DNA from: JAJDUF01 sp965214295
GTDB lineage: Bacteria > Chloroflexota > UBA11872 > UBA12225 > JAJDUF01
Assembly (NCBI GenBank): GCA_965214295.1
Contig: OZ243944.1
Location: 2,232,001 to 2,296,000 of the forward strand
Reading direction: 5' to 3'
DNA length: 64,000 nt
The translations under genes were made by a program, and so were the position numbers. Shown here piece after piece: positions 51,875-59,851 of this stretch; the first letter of the stretch is position 1, and each line of letters begins with the position of its first letter. The notes beneath the pieces are model-generated. The model searched no databases. It saw nothing but the letters and a program-made list of their open reading frames with translations, and was not told the origin of the DNA.

Positions 51875-52388
51875 GCCGCTCCTCCTTGCAGCCAATCTCG
51901 CTCTCAATCCTAACACTTAACCGCAGGCTCCGGTCCCGTCGAGCGATACTCGACGGCCACAAGACTCGAAAGCGCAGCAATCGTCGTGTAGTATTCATGC
52001 TACGAGTAGTATGGCGGAGGGCATCCCTAAGCCGGTGGCGGCCGCATGCAGCCCAGATTGCGGTAGCCGAGTACACAACAGCAGGATATGGCATACTACT
52101 TTGCGGCCCGCTCCATAAAAGTAACCCCAAAAACACATCGCCCGATCTCACCGTTCTTGAGTCAAAGTGTCGCTCGGACGAACGCGCGAGCATCGGGGCA
52201 TCTCACGCGATGAATAACTCGCCGCCGACAGCGTGATACGCGGCTGTCCGCGCAGATCACAGCATCAGGCCACCCTACGGGCGCTACGTGCGTCGCAATC
52301 GGCCGGCCATGGTGTGCGCCACCCTCACCATGCCGCTGTGGTGCCACCTGTCGGTACCGGAGTCCAGCGAGGACGAGGAGCAGACCGG
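51875..52388. other. 514-bp intergenic region without recognisable content
   Basis: This region separates the divergent peroxiredoxin and basic-protein genes. Open frames here are short and have no familiar features. I see no convincing promoter, repeat or RNA. Confidence 0.5.
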
Positions 52389-53282
52389 ATGCCGGATAAT
52401 GAGGCCGAGCGGCCGACTACCGCTACCCCCAAACCCGCCGTTGCCGGAGATGCGTCGAGCGATCCGACCACCACCGGTACCCCTAAGGCAACGGTACGGC
52501 ACCACCGCCAACGCTCCCACCGATCAGCCCGCACACGGCTGGTGCGGCGACGCTCGGCCCGCCGAATGCAGAACAGTAACTCGACTACCCCGGTGCAGCC
52601 GCGTCAGACCAGACGTCGCCAGCACACGGAGGCCTCCTCCACCGGGCCGGGGCCGCGACGCCGCACGCGCAGCCAGCGGCTTGCCAACGGTACGAGAGCG
52701 ACGCAACGCCCCACCAACCGCCCCTCAACCACCGCGCACAAGCCGGCAGGGCGCAGGGGCACCGCGCCGAGCAGCAACGGCAGCGTCAATGGGAGTGTCA
52801 GACGATCACGCCGCAGCACGGAGACCGAGCTGCAGCCGGCGTCTCACACGGGCGGTCGCAAGGCCTCGCGTCTCACACGCAGTGCCAACTATCGAGTGCT
52901 GGGCAAGGACACGCCGACTATCGAACCGGTCGCCGCCAGCTTGGGACGACCGCTCCAGCTGACGGCAAGGCGGTGGTCGTCACTCGGCACCACTCCCTCC
53001 GGCCGTAGCGCCCTGGCCAGCGGCGCCACCTATCGGGCGCTGGGACGGAGTGGGGGCAGCGCCGAGCATACGGATCCAACCGAGGCCTCCGGCACCGCCG
53101 TCTACCGGTCCTTGGGCCGCTCATCGCTACCGATGCATCGGGCGCAGTCACCGCTGCACCAGAGCAATGCCGCCAAGAGCCGCAGCATCTCCGCGCGACC
53201 GACGCGCCGTAGCCGCCTGCGCCGTGCTTCCCAGCGGCCCCGCCCTAGTCGCGCCAACGCGGCCTCACGCAGCGACGACTAG
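52389..53282 (+). CDS. Basic, low-complexity protein with repeated Y-R-x-L-G-[RK] motifs
   Basis: I do not recognise this 297-residue protein. It is very rich in Arg, Ser, Thr, Ala and Pro, almost free of hydrophobic stretches, and so should be disordered and able to bind nucleic acid or other polyanions. The C-terminal half repeats a short aromatic motif at uneven spacing: NYRVLGKD, AASLGRPL, RWSSLGTT, TYRALGRS, VYRSLGRS. The motif spacing is 20-45 residues. I chose the ATG 52389, which follows GAGGACGAGGAG; the frame is open back to 52233. It has its own position between two divergent genes. A nucleoid-type or adhesive role is only a guess. Confidence 0.6.
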   Translation: MPDNEAERPTTATPKPAVAGDASSDPTTTGTPKATVRHHRQRSHRSARTRLVRRRSARRMQNSNSTTPVQPRQTRRRQHTEASSTGPGPRRRTRSQRLANGTRATQRPTNRPSTTAHKPAGRRGTAPSSNGSVNGSVRRSRRSTETELQPASHTGGRKASRLTRSANYRVLGKDTPTIEPVAASLGRPLQLTARRWSSLGTTPSGRSALASGATYRALGRSGGSAEHTDPTEASGTAVYRSLGRSSLPMHRAQSPLHQSNAAKSRSISARPTRRSRLRRASQRPRPSRANAASRSDD

Positions 53283-53321
53283 GCTCCGGTGACGTTGCCC
53301 GGTCACTCCCGCGTCATCACC

Positions 53322-53349
53322 CGTTCATTCCCGCGAGGGCGGGAATCCA
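53322..53349. repeat. REP-like palindrome upstream of PDZ-Lon gene
   Basis: This is an ATTCCCGC..GCGGGAAT unit of the window-wide family, between two genes transcribed in the same direction. Confidence 0.7.
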
Positions 53350-53476
53350 GGTGTTGGGGGTCGGAGTGGCGGTACCGGCTCCGGTCTCGTCACTGCGGCT
53401 TGCGGCGCAACGACGGGGAACGGCCCCCAGCCCACGACAGGAGATGTCACAATAGTAGGGAGAAGGTTGCTCCGAC

Positions 53477-54592
53477 ATGCGAGGCTCAAGAGTGCGGCGC
53501 GCGGCTCAGTGGCTGGCGGACCGTCCTCGTGTACTCCACACGGCGCTGGTCCTGAGCATCGTTGCGCTGCTCACCGCGGTGTGCTTCTGGATACCTACGC
53601 CGTACCAAATGCTGCTGCCCGGCCCCGTGACAGACACGAACACATTGATTGAGCCGCCCCCACAGGAGACGGTGGGGGCACTCTATCTCACCTCAATCTA
53701 TAGCAACCCGGCCAGCGTGGCGGAGTGGCTGTATGCCCAGGCGCATCCGGAGGCTGGTCTCATACCGCGCGAACAGGCCCGGCCGCAGCATCTGTCCCGC
53801 AAGGAATATCGGAAACTGCTGGACACGATGATGGACAACAGCAAGATGACGGCGCGGGTGGTGGCCTTCCGCGCTGCCGGTTTCGAGGTGGGCGTAGACG
53901 GCCAAGGGGCGCTGATCCGTGATATCCGGGCCGACAGTCCCGCGAAAGGCATCCTGGCGGTCAACGACGTGGTCATGGCGGCCGGCGGGCGGACGGTGAG
54001 CACGAAGGACGACCTGATCGCCGTGATTCGCGCGCACCATCCCGGTGATCGGCTGCCAGTTGAGGTGCGCCGCGGCGACGCCACCCTATCGCTCACGACG
54101 ACGCTGACCGAGTCTCCTGAGGATCAAGGCCGCGCCCTGATGGGCGTCGTGATCGCCACCTACAAGATCAAATACTCCTTTCCACGGGAGCTGACGATCC
54201 GATCCGAAGACCTGGGGGGACCGTCGGCCGGGCTGATGTTTGCCTTGGCGCTCTACAACACCTTGACTCCCGGCGACCTTACCGGTGGGCATCGCATCGC
54301 CGGTACCGGTGCGCTGGCTACGGACGGCAAGATCAGAGGCGTCGGCGGCATCTCATACAAAGTCCGCGCAGCAGAGAAAGCGGGCGCAGCGTACTTCCTG
54401 GTGCCAACGGACAATGCCGACGAAGCGCGTCGCGCCGCCCGTACCGTGCAGGTCGTCCCGGTCGGCTCTTTCGATGAAGCGCTGCCTTTTATTCGACAAC
54501 TCCCGCCAGCCGGCACCCCAGCTGCCGCCGCCCAGCAGCCAGCGTCGCTGGGCAATGCCGCCCACCCGACCGTCACCTCGACCCCGGCCTAG
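53477..54592 (+). CDS. YlbL-type PDZ-Lon (S16) membrane protease
   Basis: This 371-residue protease has one N-terminal membrane anchor (HTALVLSIVALLTAVCFWIP), a PDZ domain (residues about 135-205, ALIRDIRADSPAKGILAVND) and a Lon-type proteolytic domain. The latter shows SEDLGGPSAGLMFALALYNT with the catalytic Ser and GVGGISYKVRAAEKAGAAYF with the catalytic Lys. It should act outside the membrane or at its face, as YlbL-type proteins do. The stop overlaps by four bases with the end of the next gene on the other strand. GGAGAAGG lies before the ATG. Confidence 0.93.
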   Translation: MRGSRVRRAAQWLADRPRVLHTALVLSIVALLTAVCFWIPTPYQMLLPGPVTDTNTLIEPPPQETVGALYLTSIYSNPASVAEWLYAQAHPEAGLIPREQARPQHLSRKEYRKLLDTMMDNSKMTARVVAFRAAGFEVGVDGQGALIRDIRADSPAKGILAVNDVVMAAGGRTVSTKDDLIAVIRAHHPGDRLPVEVRRGDATLSLTTTLTESPEDQGRALMGVVIATYKIKYSFPRELTIRSEDLGGPSAGLMFALALYNTLTPGDLTGGHRIAGTGALATDGKIRGVGGISYKVRAAEKAGAAYFLVPTDNADEARRAARTVQVVPVGSFDEALPFIRQLPPAGTPAAAAQQPASLGNAAHPTVTSTPA

Positions 54593-55221
54593 CCTGGATT
54601 ATTCGACACGAGCTCGTGGACCGCGTTGACAATCTCCGAGAGATCACAGTCCCCGGTGGGCAGATGAGCCAATGGCGGGCCAGAGCCGCACGGATGGTGC
54701 CAGGTGTGGTGCGGCTCTGGCCCACCAAAGCGTCCCGCAGCGTTGCGTATGCCCCGAACATGGACATGGGCTGTGGGATAGGAATGGGCTACCTCATGCT
54801 TGTCGTAGCGAAATACCTCTCCTTCGGCATCTTCATAGGCGAAAGTGTAGGTCATAATCCGCTCAATGTAATAGTTGGGGCTACCTGTCGTCCGTATGGT
54901 CGCCTGCACTCTCAGACGCCCTCCGCCGCGCAGCGGGAGATAATTTCGCTCACTCTCCGAGCGCTGCGGTCGAACCGTCAGATACCAGATCGCCCGACTC
55001 CTACCGGTAGCCGGCTGTGGCACCAGTTGGCCGGTAGTAAGACGTGCCGATGACGTGCCAGAACTGCACCACAGATTTCCATAGGATTGTGCAGTTCTGG
55101 CGTCGTCACGCAGGCGCCGTCCCAGCGCCCACACCCAGTCTCTAAGAGCCTGTGTGAGAAGGCCAATCAGGTCGGTTGCAGCCGGCGGAGCAGCAGGTGC
55201 AGCATCGCCAGGTGGATCCAC
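54589..55221 (-). CDS. Hypothetical protein (DUF6516-like), 5' end replaced by the IS element
   Basis: This 210-residue protein resembles DUF6516-like toxin-component proteins in the block YTFAYEDAEGEVFRYDKHEV, then TAHVHVRG with a His-x-His, and the tail PTGDCDLSEIVNAVHELVSN. The first 25 residues come from the left end of the IS element (55145-55221), so the original start is lost or unknown. The gene is also hit by two hairpin elements: class 1 at 54673 (giving PEPHHTWHHPCGSGPP) and a related one at 55057 (giving RTAQSYGNLWCSSG). It may be decaying; the core is still open. Confidence 0.6.
   Translation of the reverse strand: MDPPGDAAPAAPPAATDLIGLLTQALRDWVWALGRRLRDDARTAQSYGNLWCSSGTSSARLTTGQLVPQPATGRSRAIWYLTVRPQRSESERNYLPLRGGGRLRVQATIRTTGSPNYYIERIMTYTFAYEDAEGEVFRYDKHEVAHSYPTAHVHVRGIRNAAGRFGGPEPHHTWHHPCGSGPPLAHLPTGDCDLSEIVNAVHELVSNNPG
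54673..54727. repeat. CDS-embedded hairpin element, class 1 (copy 4)
   Basis: Arms tggcgggccagagccgcac and gtgcggctctggcccacca pair over 19 bases with one mismatch. The loop is ggatggtgccaggtgtg. It is read in the same frame as copy 1, giving PHHTW. Confidence 0.8.
55057..55101. repeat. CDS-embedded hairpin element, class-1-related
   Basis: Arms gccagaactgcac and gtgcagttctggc are a perfect 13-base inverted repeat around a 19-base loop (cacagatttccataggatt). The loop begins CACA like the reverse of the class-1 loop but is otherwise different. Confidence 0.6.
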
Positions 55222-55994
55222 GCCTCCGTGCTGGCGGGCACGGCCTCGTCGTCCTTGCTCAACCGCCGGGCGCGGCCCAACCAGCCGCCGGGGCGCTCGA
55301 CCACCCAGCGCCGGGGCAGGACCTCGAACCGCGAGCAGCTCCGAGGTCGCCGGACAATCGCCAGCACCCAGGCCGTTCGAGCCTGGCCCCAGGCCACCAA
55401 CTGTCCGGCGTACCCCGCGTCGGCCCAGATCAAACGCAAGCGCGGAAACCGACCCGGCAGTTTGGCGAGCACCTGTTTGGCCCCGTCGCGGTCTTGCACA
55501 TCAGCCGGATGCACCACGACGGCCAACCGCAAGCCCAGGGTATCGACCACGATATGGCGCTTGCGCCCCGTCACTTGCTTGCCCGCATCATCGCCCCGGG
55601 GCCCCCTTTTTCCGTCGTCTTGACGGTCTGGCTGTCGCTGATCGCCGCACTGGGCGTGGGGTCGCGCCCGGCAGCTTGCCGGACCTGGGGGCGCAGCGTC
55701 TCATGGACTCGTGCCCACGTGCCATCCTGGCGCCAGGTGCGGAAATACCACCAGACGGTGCCCCACGGCAGGAAGTCGTGCGGGAGCGCCCGCCACGTGC
55801 AGCCATTGCGGAGCACCTACAGGATGCCATTGATGACCTCCCGCAGCTCTACGCGGCGAGGTCGGCCCCCCGGCTTGGCCGCGGGCAGCAACGGGGCGAG
55901 CACCTGCCACTGGGCAGCGGTCAGATCGCTCGGGTATGCTTTCCTAGTCATGCCTCCTAGTCTACTACAGTTCCACCCTTCTCACACAGGCTCT
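55145..55994 (-). mobile_element. IS5-family (IS427-like) insertion sequence
   Basis: The 850-bp element has perfect 18-base terminal inverted repeats (AGAGCCTGTGTGAGAAGG) and TA on each side. The pre-insertion target reads GTCTC-TA-GAGAC, itself a palindrome. It carries one transposase gene in two frames. Confidence 0.85.
55167..55951 (-). pseudogene. IS5-type DDE transposase, two-frame, with an extra stop codon
   Basis: The first frame starts MTRKAYPSDLTAAQWQVLAP and has the typical WRALPHDFLPWGTVWWYFRTW. The DSQTVKT stretch carries the first catalytic Asp. The second frame from about 55600 continues TGRKRHIVVDTLGLRLAVVV, WADAGYAG, and WVVERPGGWLGRARRL with the catalytic Glu. A run AAAAAGGGGG at about 55602-55612 is a plausible site for -1 frameshifting, a known way to make this family's transposase. 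A TAG at codon 45 (55817-55819, normally Tyr in INGILYVLR) breaks the first frame, so the copy is probably inactive. Confidence 0.8.
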
Positions 55995-57025
55995 TAGAGA
56001 CGGTGGTACAGTGAACGGCAAGCGGTGGCGACAACCCTGCCCACAGTCCTGCATCGCACCGCCATCCTCCTCACCCAGGTATTACGAACGTCAGGCGGTC
56101 GCGACCAATCCTCCTCGCTAACGAGATATCCGTGCATGTCGGACCCGCGGACGGGTAAGGTCCCGATCCGCATCCACGCGCTCCGCATTATTGCCCGTTC
56201 CACTTGATAGAGCAGGTAGTTGTCCGGGAGGCGTCCGTCCGCCGGCGACACCAGCGCCTCGAGTCGCGGAAAATCAACGAAGCGGATCAGCCGGTAGTGT
56301 TCTTGCAAAGGCTTCCAGAAGTTCGGGGCGCGCTCATCGGATGCGATGAAGACGACCGAACCGTCCGCGATGCGCCGCTCCGTGAGACACTTCCTGATGT
56401 GAGCCGGTTCCGTCAGCCATCCTGGGTATTGCTTGAGCCGATCGCCGCGTCTGATGTGGACGGCGACGAACCGACCATCATCAAGCAGCCCGATCTGTTG
56501 AACGGCGGACCGGGCAAGGGCAAGTACCAGTGGTGAAGGGACCAGCCGGAGTTCGGTTGCAGGCCAATCGTCCGCCGGCACTTCCCGACTGAACACGTGA
56601 TGTTTGATACGCCGAACCAAGTGGGGGGGTGGTTCCGCGCCCATGCCGGCATACGAACTACATATGCGCGGGGGGGGGTAAGCAGGGTAGTTCCGCGCAT
56701 ATGCCGGTATACGCTCTCCCGGGTGCAGTACCAGTGTCCGAATACCGGCGTTCGGCCAGTGATCCGCAATGGGCAACGGAGATTCTCGCCCTGCTGGGTC
56801 CACCAATCGGCTCTTGTCCATGTCGAAGTACGACTCCCACTTCCAGTCGCGGCGCACGCCGAAGTTGTGCTTTGGGTCCAGGTGGAGCGATGGAAGCAGC
56901 GCGAGCCGGCCCGTTGCGTGCGCCTCGAGCAGTAGGCAACGGAGGTTCGAGACTTGATGGTTCAAGCCGGCGACGACGGGGGAGGCCGTTTCGTAGTGCA
57001 GATAGCGGTGAGCTGATCGCGTCAT
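55994..57025 (-). CDS. O-fucosyltransferase-like protein (GT-B, POFUT/NodZ-like)
   Basis: This 343-residue protein matches the fucosyltransferase-like group. The GDP-fucose binding motif is VAVHIRRGDRLKQYPG near residue 190, and the N-terminal part has VAGLNHQVSNLRCLLLEAHA, the usual G-x-N-x-Q/N start of this fold. FIASDERAPNFWKPLQEHYR and the C-terminal ERAIMRSAWMRIG fit the acceptor half. The family transfers fucose from GDP-fucose; its bacterial members often modify glycans. The stop TAA is made by the IS junction; without the IS the frame would end at TAG in the same place, so the product is unaltered. Confidence 0.7.
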   Translation of the reverse strand: MTRSAHRYLHYETASPVVAGLNHQVSNLRCLLLEAHATGRLALLPSLHLDPKHNFGVRRDWKWESYFDMDKSRLVDPAGRESPLPIADHWPNAGIRTLVLHPGERIPAYARNYPAYPPPRICSSYAGMGAEPPPHLVRRIKHHVFSREVPADDWPATELRLVPSPLVLALARSAVQQIGLLDDGRFVAVHIRRGDRLKQYPGWLTEPAHIRKCLTERRIADGSVVFIASDERAPNFWKPLQEHYRLIRFVDFPRLEALVSPADGRLPDNYLLYQVERAIMRSAWMRIGTLPVRGSDMHGYLVSEEDWSRPPDVRNTWVRRMAVRCRTVGRVVATACRSLYHRL

Positions 57026-57152
57026 GGTGAGATGGTCCCGGTCTGTTGGTCAGAGCAAGGAGTTGCTACTGGGAATCCGTCAGATCACTGGGATAGGCTG
57101 TCCTGTCCATGCTCCAGAGTATAGGACACGGTTATCCCTTTGCAAACACCCT

Positions 57153-57659
57153 CTAAGCGTTATGGTCGGCATCGACCAGCACCTGTTCTACTGTGGCGCA
57201 CAACGACGCGAAGTAGTTCTTCTCCCAGTTATCGTCTGCAATGGCTCCGGTCTGCCACCGCTCCAGATACGTGCGCCAGTCTGTCTTGAAGCTGTGCTCA
57301 TAACGCCGTACCTCACGCCATAAGCTGAGGAAGGCTGAGTCATGCAGGAGGTGCGCGGGAACGTCCTGAACGTCTTGTTGTCGCTTGACATCGGGTAGGT
57401 CGGCAGTGTGCTGCTGGGCCGGTATTGGTTGCTCGTCCCTGGATCGAGCATCCCAGATGCGAATGATCGTCGCTAGCTCGTCCGTATTCTGAGTGTCACA
57501 CGCGCGGATGGCGGCACCGAGCACATCAAGCAGCGCCAAGTCATGAATCGCAGGATCTAGCCGGTCAATGATATCCTAGGCTCGCTCAACGGTAGGCAGC
57601 TGCGCGTTCCTCCAAGCTACTACATCATCGGTCTCACTGCTACGCCGACTCACGACCAT
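57153..57659 (-). pseudogene. Hypothetical gene with in-frame TAG at codon 28
   Basis: The frame starts at ATG 57659 behind AAAGGAAG and reads MVVSRRSSETDDVVAWRNAQ, then a TAG at codon 28 (57576-57578), then DIIDRLDPAIHDLALLDVLG and on without a break to 57153. The full frame would be 168 residues. I do not recognise the family; the second part is helical (SLWREVRRYEHSFKTDWRTY). A truncated product could start at an internal codon near 57539. Loss of function by a single base change is the simplest reading; TAG readthrough is the alternative. Confidence 0.6.
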
Positions 57660-57737
57660 GAGGCACTTCCTTTCCCCGCTATAAACCCACGCCCACCGGT
57701 CAACCCGGTTCGCGGGTGGGGGCACCCAACGGGTCAA

Positions 57738-58511
57738 TCAGCCCATGAAGAGGCCGCCGTTCACGTCAATGCATTGACCCGTGATAAAGCTGGCGGCGTC
57801 GCTCAACAAGAAATGGATGACCTCCGCGATCTCCTCCGGGGTGGCCAGCCGTCCCGTCGGCAGCGCTGCCATGACTTGATCGTACTGCTCCGGCGGCAGC
57901 GCGGTAATCATCGTCGTCTCGGTGGGGCCGGGCGCCACACAGTTGATCCGCACCCCCGCCTTGGCATGGTGCGCCGCCATCGTCATCGTCAGGCCGATCA
58001 CGCCGGCTTTCGATGCGGCATAGCTGGGTGCTGCGAGGATGGACTTCGTGCGACCCGCGAGTGACGACAGGTTCACGATGGCGCCGCCGGCGCGTAGCAG
58101 GTGCGGTAGGACGGCACGCGACCATAGGAAGGTACCCGTCAGGTTGATCTCCAGCACGAGACGCCAGTCTTCCGGGGTCGTCTCCAGCGCCGTACCGGTC
58201 CGGAGGATGCCGGCCGCGTTCACCAGCGCATCGAGCCGCCCCCAATGGGCCACGACCGCCGCTGCCGTTTGCTCGGCGGCGGCAGCATCCGTCACTTCGG
58301 CCGCCGCGGCCCAGGCTGTCCCGCCGGCTGCGGACACGGCGGCGGCGGTCGCTTGCGCGGCAGCCAGGTTCAGGTCAACTGCCGCGATCCGCGCGCCGGC
58401 CTGCGCGAGACGCAAGGCAGTCGCGCGACCGATGCCGCCCCCGGCGCCCGTGATGAGCACCACTTGCTCCTGCAACGTCGCTTGCTCGTGTACAGCTTCC
58501 CCATTTGCCAT
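57738..58511 (-). CDS. SDR-family NAD(P)-dependent oxidoreductase
   Basis: This 257-residue classical short-chain dehydrogenase has the cofactor motif VLITGAGGGIGRATALRLAQ, the structural NAAG in VNAAGILRTGTA and the catalytic Ser in IVNLSSLAGRT. The Tyr-x3-Lys is in YAASKAGVIGLT and the tail is PGPTETTMI with TGQCIDVNGGLFMG. Asp in VDLNL after the cofactor motif favours NAD over NADP. Substrate unknown; FabG-like and secondary-alcohol dehydrogenase roles are both open. Confidence 0.92.
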   Translation of the reverse strand: MANGEAVHEQATLQEQVVLITGAGGGIGRATALRLAQAGARIAAVDLNLAAAQATAAAVSAAGGTAWAAAAEVTDAAAAEQTAAAVVAHWGRLDALVNAAGILRTGTALETTPEDWRLVLEINLTGTFLWSRAVLPHLLRAGGAIVNLSSLAGRTKSILAAPSYAASKAGVIGLTMTMAAHHAKAGVRINCVAPGPTETTMITALPPEQYDQVMAALPTGRLATPEEIAEVIHFLLSDAASFITGQCIDVNGGLFMG

Positions 58512-58559
58512 CGCTCGCTCCTTCTCATGGTTGGCTGCAACCGATTGTACCGCTTTTCA

Positions 58560-58604
58560 GTGTGGCAGCCACGGCACCGAGCCAGTTGCTTCGGCTGCCA
58601 ACAC
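58560..58604. repeat. Intergenic hairpin of the 22-base-loop type
   Basis: Arms gtgtggcagcc and ggctgccaacac pair with one bulge around a 22-base loop. The build is the same as in the CDS-embedded hairpins, but the loop sequence is unlike theirs. Confidence 0.45.
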
Positions 58605-58636
58605 ATTGGTACCTTGCTGGCCAAAGGCGGCGGGAC

Positions 58637-58675
58637 CAAAGCTGCTTTTGGGCGCACCTGATACCGGCAGCTTTG
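58637..58675. repeat. Intergenic hairpin element, class 2
   Basis: Arms caaagctgc and gcagctttg enclose a 21-base loop whose reverse complement (cggtatcaggtgcgcccaa..) matches the class-2 loop seen in the S9-fold gene. The arms CAAAGCTGC are also those of class-1 copy 3. Confidence 0.65.
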
Positions 58676-58684
58676 CCTCGTCGG

Positions 58685-58713
58685 TTGCTCTAGTCGGGTT
58701 AGTGTGCGATAGT
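58685..58713 (+). promoter_or_regulatory. Possible promoter of the dehydrogenase operon
   Basis: TTGCTC and GATAGT are 17 bases apart, about 80 bases before the E1alpha start. It is a weak match and is given as a candidate only. Confidence 0.3.
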
Positions 58714-58793
58714 CACTTGCCGGGAGATTTCACACGCACGCTACACCGAGTTACCGGCAGCAAAGGCTTGTCGGCAGAGGGGAGTGACGTCCA

Positions 58794-59807
58794 ATGGTCG
58801 GAGTTGCAACAGCACCGACGGCTACACCTACCGTTGATCTAGCCGGGCTGGACGGAGATCAGCTCGTCGCCATGTACCGCACAATGGTCCGTATTCGCCG
58901 CTTCGAAGAACGCCTGAAGGGGCTGTTCATGGAAGCGCGCCTGTATGGCAGCGTCCATCTGTACGTCGGACAGGAGGCCGTAGCCACCGGAGTCTGTACT
59001 GCCCTGCGCGACGATGACCTCATCACGAGCACGCATCGGGGGCATGGCCACTGTCTTGCCAAGGGTATGGAGATGCGGGGGATGATGGCCGAGCTGATGG
59101 GGAAGGCCACCGGCTACTGCAAGGGGAAGGGCGGCTCCATGCATATCGCCGACCTCGACCTCGGTGTACTCGGCGCCAATGGGATCGTCGGTGCCGGCTT
59201 GCCTATCGCCACCGGTGCGGCGCTGGGGAATCGTCAACTGGGCAGCGACCGCGTGACCGCGAGCTTCTTCGGCGACGGCGGCGCCAACCAAGGCGCGTTC
59301 CACGAAGCCATCAACCTCGCCGCCGTGCTGAAGCTGCCCGTGGTGTTCATTTGTGAAAACAACCAATTCGCGCAGTTCCAGCGGGTGACGGAAGATACGT
59401 CCGTCGAGGACATTGCTACCCGCGCCATCGCCTACAACATCCCCGGCCACGTCATTGACGGCCAGGACGTGCTCGCCGTCTACCGCACGATCAAGGACGC
59501 CGTTGCGCGGGCACGCAGCGGCGCCGGCCCTGCGCTGGTCGAGTGCAAGACCTATCGCTGGGAAGGCCACTTCGTCGGCGATCAGGAGGTCTACCGCACC
59601 CGCGAGGAAGTCAGGGCGCAGTACGTCCACGACCCGATCAGACGCTTCCAGGAGCATCTCGGCATCGCCGGGATCATGACCGAGGCGCAAGCGGAGCTGA
59701 TTGACGCCGCTGCGCGGGAGGAAGTGGAAGACGCCCTCCAGTATGCCGAGGCAAGCCCGCTGCCGGACGAGTCGTTGATCTTCACGGACATTTTTACGGA
59801 GGAGTAG
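58794..59807 (+). CDS. 2-oxoacid dehydrogenase E1 component, alpha subunit (PdhA/AcoA-like)
   Basis: This 337-residue protein is the thiamine-diphosphate-binding alpha subunit of a pyruvate or acetoin dehydrogenase-type E1. It has YRTMVRIRRFEERLKGLFME, STHRGHGHCLAKGMEMRGMM and CKGKGGSMHIADL. The ThDP motif is in FFGDGGANQGAFHEAINLAA and VVFICENNQFAQ, and the phosphorylation-loop-like region is YRWEGHFVGD. The start has AGGGGAG upstream. E1beta follows after 44 bases, E2 after that, and no E3 is in the window. Acetoin versus pyruvate cannot be decided, but the length and sequence style fit AcoA/PdhA. Confidence 0.92.
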   Translation: MVGVATAPTATPTVDLAGLDGDQLVAMYRTMVRIRRFEERLKGLFMEARLYGSVHLYVGQEAVATGVCTALRDDDLITSTHRGHGHCLAKGMEMRGMMAELMGKATGYCKGKGGSMHIADLDLGVLGANGIVGAGLPIATGAALGNRQLGSDRVTASFFGDGGANQGAFHEAINLAAVLKLPVVFICENNQFAQFQRVTEDTSVEDIATRAIAYNIPGHVIDGQDVLAVYRTIKDAVARARSGAGPALVECKTYRWEGHFVGDQEVYRTREEVRAQYVHDPIRRFQEHLGIAGIMTEAQAELIDAAAREEVEDALQYAEASPLPDESLIFTDIFTEE

Positions 59808-59851
59808 TCGGCCACCGAGCACGCAGCCGTGAGCCGGCTAAGGAGTAAACG

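Noticed and set aside
51837..52193. Minus-strand frame of 118 codons upstream of the peroxiredoxin
   Set aside because: It overlaps the peroxiredoxin start in another frame, has mixed composition and no motif; not supported as a gene.
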